From assembly GCA_002205965.3 (NCBI GenBank), contig NADL03000625.1:124001-188000 (forward strand): a stretch of 64,000 nt of DNA, written 5' to 3'. This document shows, one piece after another, positions 62,427-64,000 of the stretch; the stretch's first letter is position 1; every line of letters starts with the position of its first letter. Both the position numbers and the translations under genes were made by a program. This DNA comes from Kappaphycus alvarezii. Its lineage: Eukaryota > Rhodophyta > Florideophyceae > Gigartinales > Solieriaceae. A model generated the notes under the pieces. That model made no database searches. It saw nothing but the letters and a program-made list of their open reading frames with translations, and was not told the DNA's origin.

Positions 62427-62980
62427 TGCAAAATAATTGGGATAGGTAGATCCAAATAATAATAAATAGTTCCAACTTGAATAAATAAATAAATGCCACA
62501 ATCGGACTTAGAATGAATAATGAATAGAAAACCAAATTTAATAATATCTGATCGAGGGGAATATTTCGATAGCCCGAGGATGTAAAAATATTTCTAACAA
62601 CCTAGACTACTTATACTCTACGCCAGGGTGAACCTGCTACAAAAATCAGGTGAGCCGTTCAATAATTTTGGTAGACATAATTTAGGCTCAGCAATAATTA
62701 TTGCAGTATTTTCCAGGTAAGCAATCATCCAGATAATAATTTGTTGGTAGCATAAATGTAGTAATTATAGCCTGTATAATATAAAAACCCAACTGTAGGA
62801 CATAAAAATTATTTCACACTGAATTCAGCATAAAATAGTGCCAGTGTAAAATAGATAAAATTATTCCTTGATGATTCATAATAAATATAAATTGTGGGCC
62901 TCAATAAAAATATTGCTCCACAATTCAGCATCACTGTAGGACACCGGGATAGAGATTAAAATATTTGGTCAATTTTCACA
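62427..62980 (-). repeat. 5' LTR of the young Copia
   Basis: Nearly identical partner of 57423-57975. The flanking AGGG at 62981-62984 equals the AGGG left of the other LTR. Confidence 0.95.
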
Positions 62981-62984
62981 AGGG

Positions 62985-63433
62985 TACTAGGTTTAGTTTT
63001 GTGCGTTACGACTAAGTTTTCAGGACCCTTGAAGATGCAATCTTACAAGCCTGTCGTATTGATATACGCAGCCAGTAAGCCAAATATTGGTGCACAGGAT
63101 ATGTCTTGAACTAATGCTTCCAAAAAGCAGTTTTTTTCGGAGAATCCTAAAAGGATAGCGGGAAATGTTATATATTTTGTTGTATATAGACACAAAGGGG
63201 TAAGTGGGGTGAAAGGGTAGGATAAGTAGGGTAGTTCACTTAATTGGGCTGGTATGGATTGGTCTATGGAAAAAGAACTCATATACCACCACAGTAAGTG
63301 GAGTTTTTTAGGGAAAAGGTTTGGGTGTTTTACTCTTGGAGGATATATCCGGTCTATCCCATGGTTTTCCAGACAACCGCAATCAACTCAAAAAGGGTAT
63401 ACTGACACAGTAATGGAAAAGGAACTACGCTCC
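62985..63433 (-). mobile_element. 3' untranslated tail of the minus-strand LINE (copy B)
   Basis: The stretch 63290-63440 matches, in reverse orientation, 57160-57310 downstream of LINE copy A, so it is taken as LINE 3' tail. The part 62985-63290 has no match I can see and may be tail or flanking DNA. A 79-codon minus-strand frame at 63043-63282 shows no domain. Confidence 0.55.
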
Positions 63434-64000
63434 CTAAAATGCTACCTTCAGGCCAGCCATCAAGCAGCCCGCATTGGACATGACGGCTGCTGCGGCGTGC
63501 CTTAGCATCAAAACCCCCCGAACATTTCCGCACGTCTCCAGTGCCCTCACGGTCACGTTCCTTGCCACTTCATTTAGCACTGTACATGCATCCGGGTGCC
63601 ACCCTCCAAGAGTGGAGATTGGCACAGGCACGAGCCTACCTCTGGTGGAGGTCGCGATAAAGGATTGATATCTTCTCTGCTTTGCATTTCGCGCCGCATT
63701 CAGAGAGGACATCGGGTTGAAAGCCCTCACTCTCCTGTTGGAGGGAGCGAGAGGATTCACGAAGGTAACATCAAAAAAGTCGGTCCCTCCGCTGCTTCCC
63801 ATTGCCTGTATGTCTGGTCTCGTGCGGTGGAGACCATGGCGTGGCTCTACGACAGGATGACGAGCAGCTATTGCCAGGTCTTTCGCAAAAAGGTTTACCT
63901 GGCGATCATGTCGGTTGATCCTGTGGGCTCCATGCAAGCAGTGCATGAGATGATCGCCATGTACATCGAGTGTGTCCGGGCAATTCCTTCTCGGGCATGG
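63434..64000 (-). mobile_element. LINE C-terminal CCHC-like plus PD-(D/E)XK-type nuclease domain, runs off the window (copy B)
   Basis: The minus-strand frame stays open from the right edge to the stop at 63434. CPDTLDVHGDHLMHCLHG and INRHDRQ match the C...LDxxGDHxxxC..G...RH zinc motif that follows RT in a group of LINEs. It is followed by RPDIQAMGSSGGTDFFDVTF and NPLAPSNRR, fitting the PD...(D)VTxxxP core of the nuclease domain, then SSLNAARNAKQRRY and the C-terminal LRHAAAAVMSNAGCLMAG. This is the best-kept LINE copy here, with no break in the visible part. The RT would lie beyond the window. An R2-like or related 3'-nuclease LINE is the likely class; the exact clade is not determined. Confidence 0.75.

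Larger units (their letters stand above)
57423..62980 (-). mobile_element. Young, nearly whole Copia-type LTR retrotransposon
   Basis: Its LTRs (553 and 554 bp) differ at only two positions by eye, start TG and end CA in element orientation, and are flanked by the same 4-bp AGGG (57419-57422 and 62981-62984). On the minus strand the parts follow Copia order: gag (about 62.4-61.5 kb) starting right after the 5' LTR and ending near a CCHC-type knuckle; protease (LLDDGAPYSGMG) and integrase (HVCGH...CKFC, then D, D and E of the core) at about 61.5-60.1 kb; reverse transcriptase (DVKSAFLQSG, LVDDILITG) at about 59.8-58.8 kb; RNase H (GEILAAGEAI, SDPLTKKDSP) at about 58.9-58.0 kb. A polypurine tract precedes the 3' LTR. 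Integrase before RT fixes it as Copia, and the protease and RT style resembles the GalEa-like lineage of aquatic animals and zoosporic fungi. The insertion is recent, yet the coding region has about four breaks, so it looks inactive as sequenced. Confidence 0.95.

Noticed and set aside
1-64000. CRISPR arrays, bacterial operons or prophage
   Set aside because: No regularly spaced repeats, no ribosome binding sites ahead of packed genes, and the retroelement content and gene density are eukaryotic.

Overview
This is a gene-poor, AT-rich stretch of eukaryotic nuclear DNA, crowded with old transposable elements. The evidence is a factor XIII-type transglutaminase, LTR retrotransposons of the Copia and chromodomain-Gypsy groups, non-LTR retrotransposon remains and a large DDE DNA transposon, with no operon-like packing. 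The element families are types I associate with zoosporic or early-diverging fungi, oomycetes and aquatic invertebrates. The transglutaminase looks animal-like. I cannot name the organism from the sequence alone.

Layout. 1-1898: the 3' three quarters or so of a GC-rich transglutaminase gene, running off the left edge, with the catalytic triad intact and two frame slips at homopolymers. 1.9-19.8 kb: mostly AT-rich DNA without an intact gene. It holds a few coding-like but decayed stretches (about 5.5-6.2, 13.5-14.0, 16.6-17.8 kb), a GC-richer island at 9.8-10.2 kb and a tandem-plus-inverted repeat at 19.0 kb. 19.83-26.64 kb: an old Gypsy chromovirus with about 507-bp LTRs. It carries an unexpected proline-rich plus C2H2 zinc-finger segment and a tRNA-like sequence between its 5' LTR and gag. 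A piece of a different Gypsy element follows at 26.8-27.4 kb. 29.22-29.71 kb: an intact 162-codon ORF of unknown function with an Arg/Ser-rich tail. 34.2-34.85 kb: a GC-rich island with overlapping GC hairpins. 35.70 kb: a 42-bp near-perfect hairpin. 38.0-39.4 kb: decayed coding sequence of unknown origin. 40.2-41.2 kb: a decayed LINE reverse transcriptase.

The right third is layered with elements. A very old Copia lies at 42.0-45.2 kb and a LINE C-terminal scrap at 46.7 kb. A broken DDE transposon, whose C-terminal part looks like a YqaJ-type exonuclease, fills 48.0-51.7 kb on the minus strand. A second old Copia of the same lineage lies at about 52-56 kb. LINE C-terminal (nuclease-domain) scraps follow at 56.0-57.3 kb. 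A young, nearly whole Copia with almost identical LTRs and a 4-bp target duplication occupies 57.42-62.98 kb on the minus strand. The C-terminal end of another LINE copy on the minus strand runs off the right edge. The young Copia sits between two LINE copies that point tail to tail.

The only plausible host genes are the transglutaminase and, tentatively, the 29.2-kb ORF. Nothing here forms a pathway; the region reads as a transposon graveyard beside one GC-rich gene.
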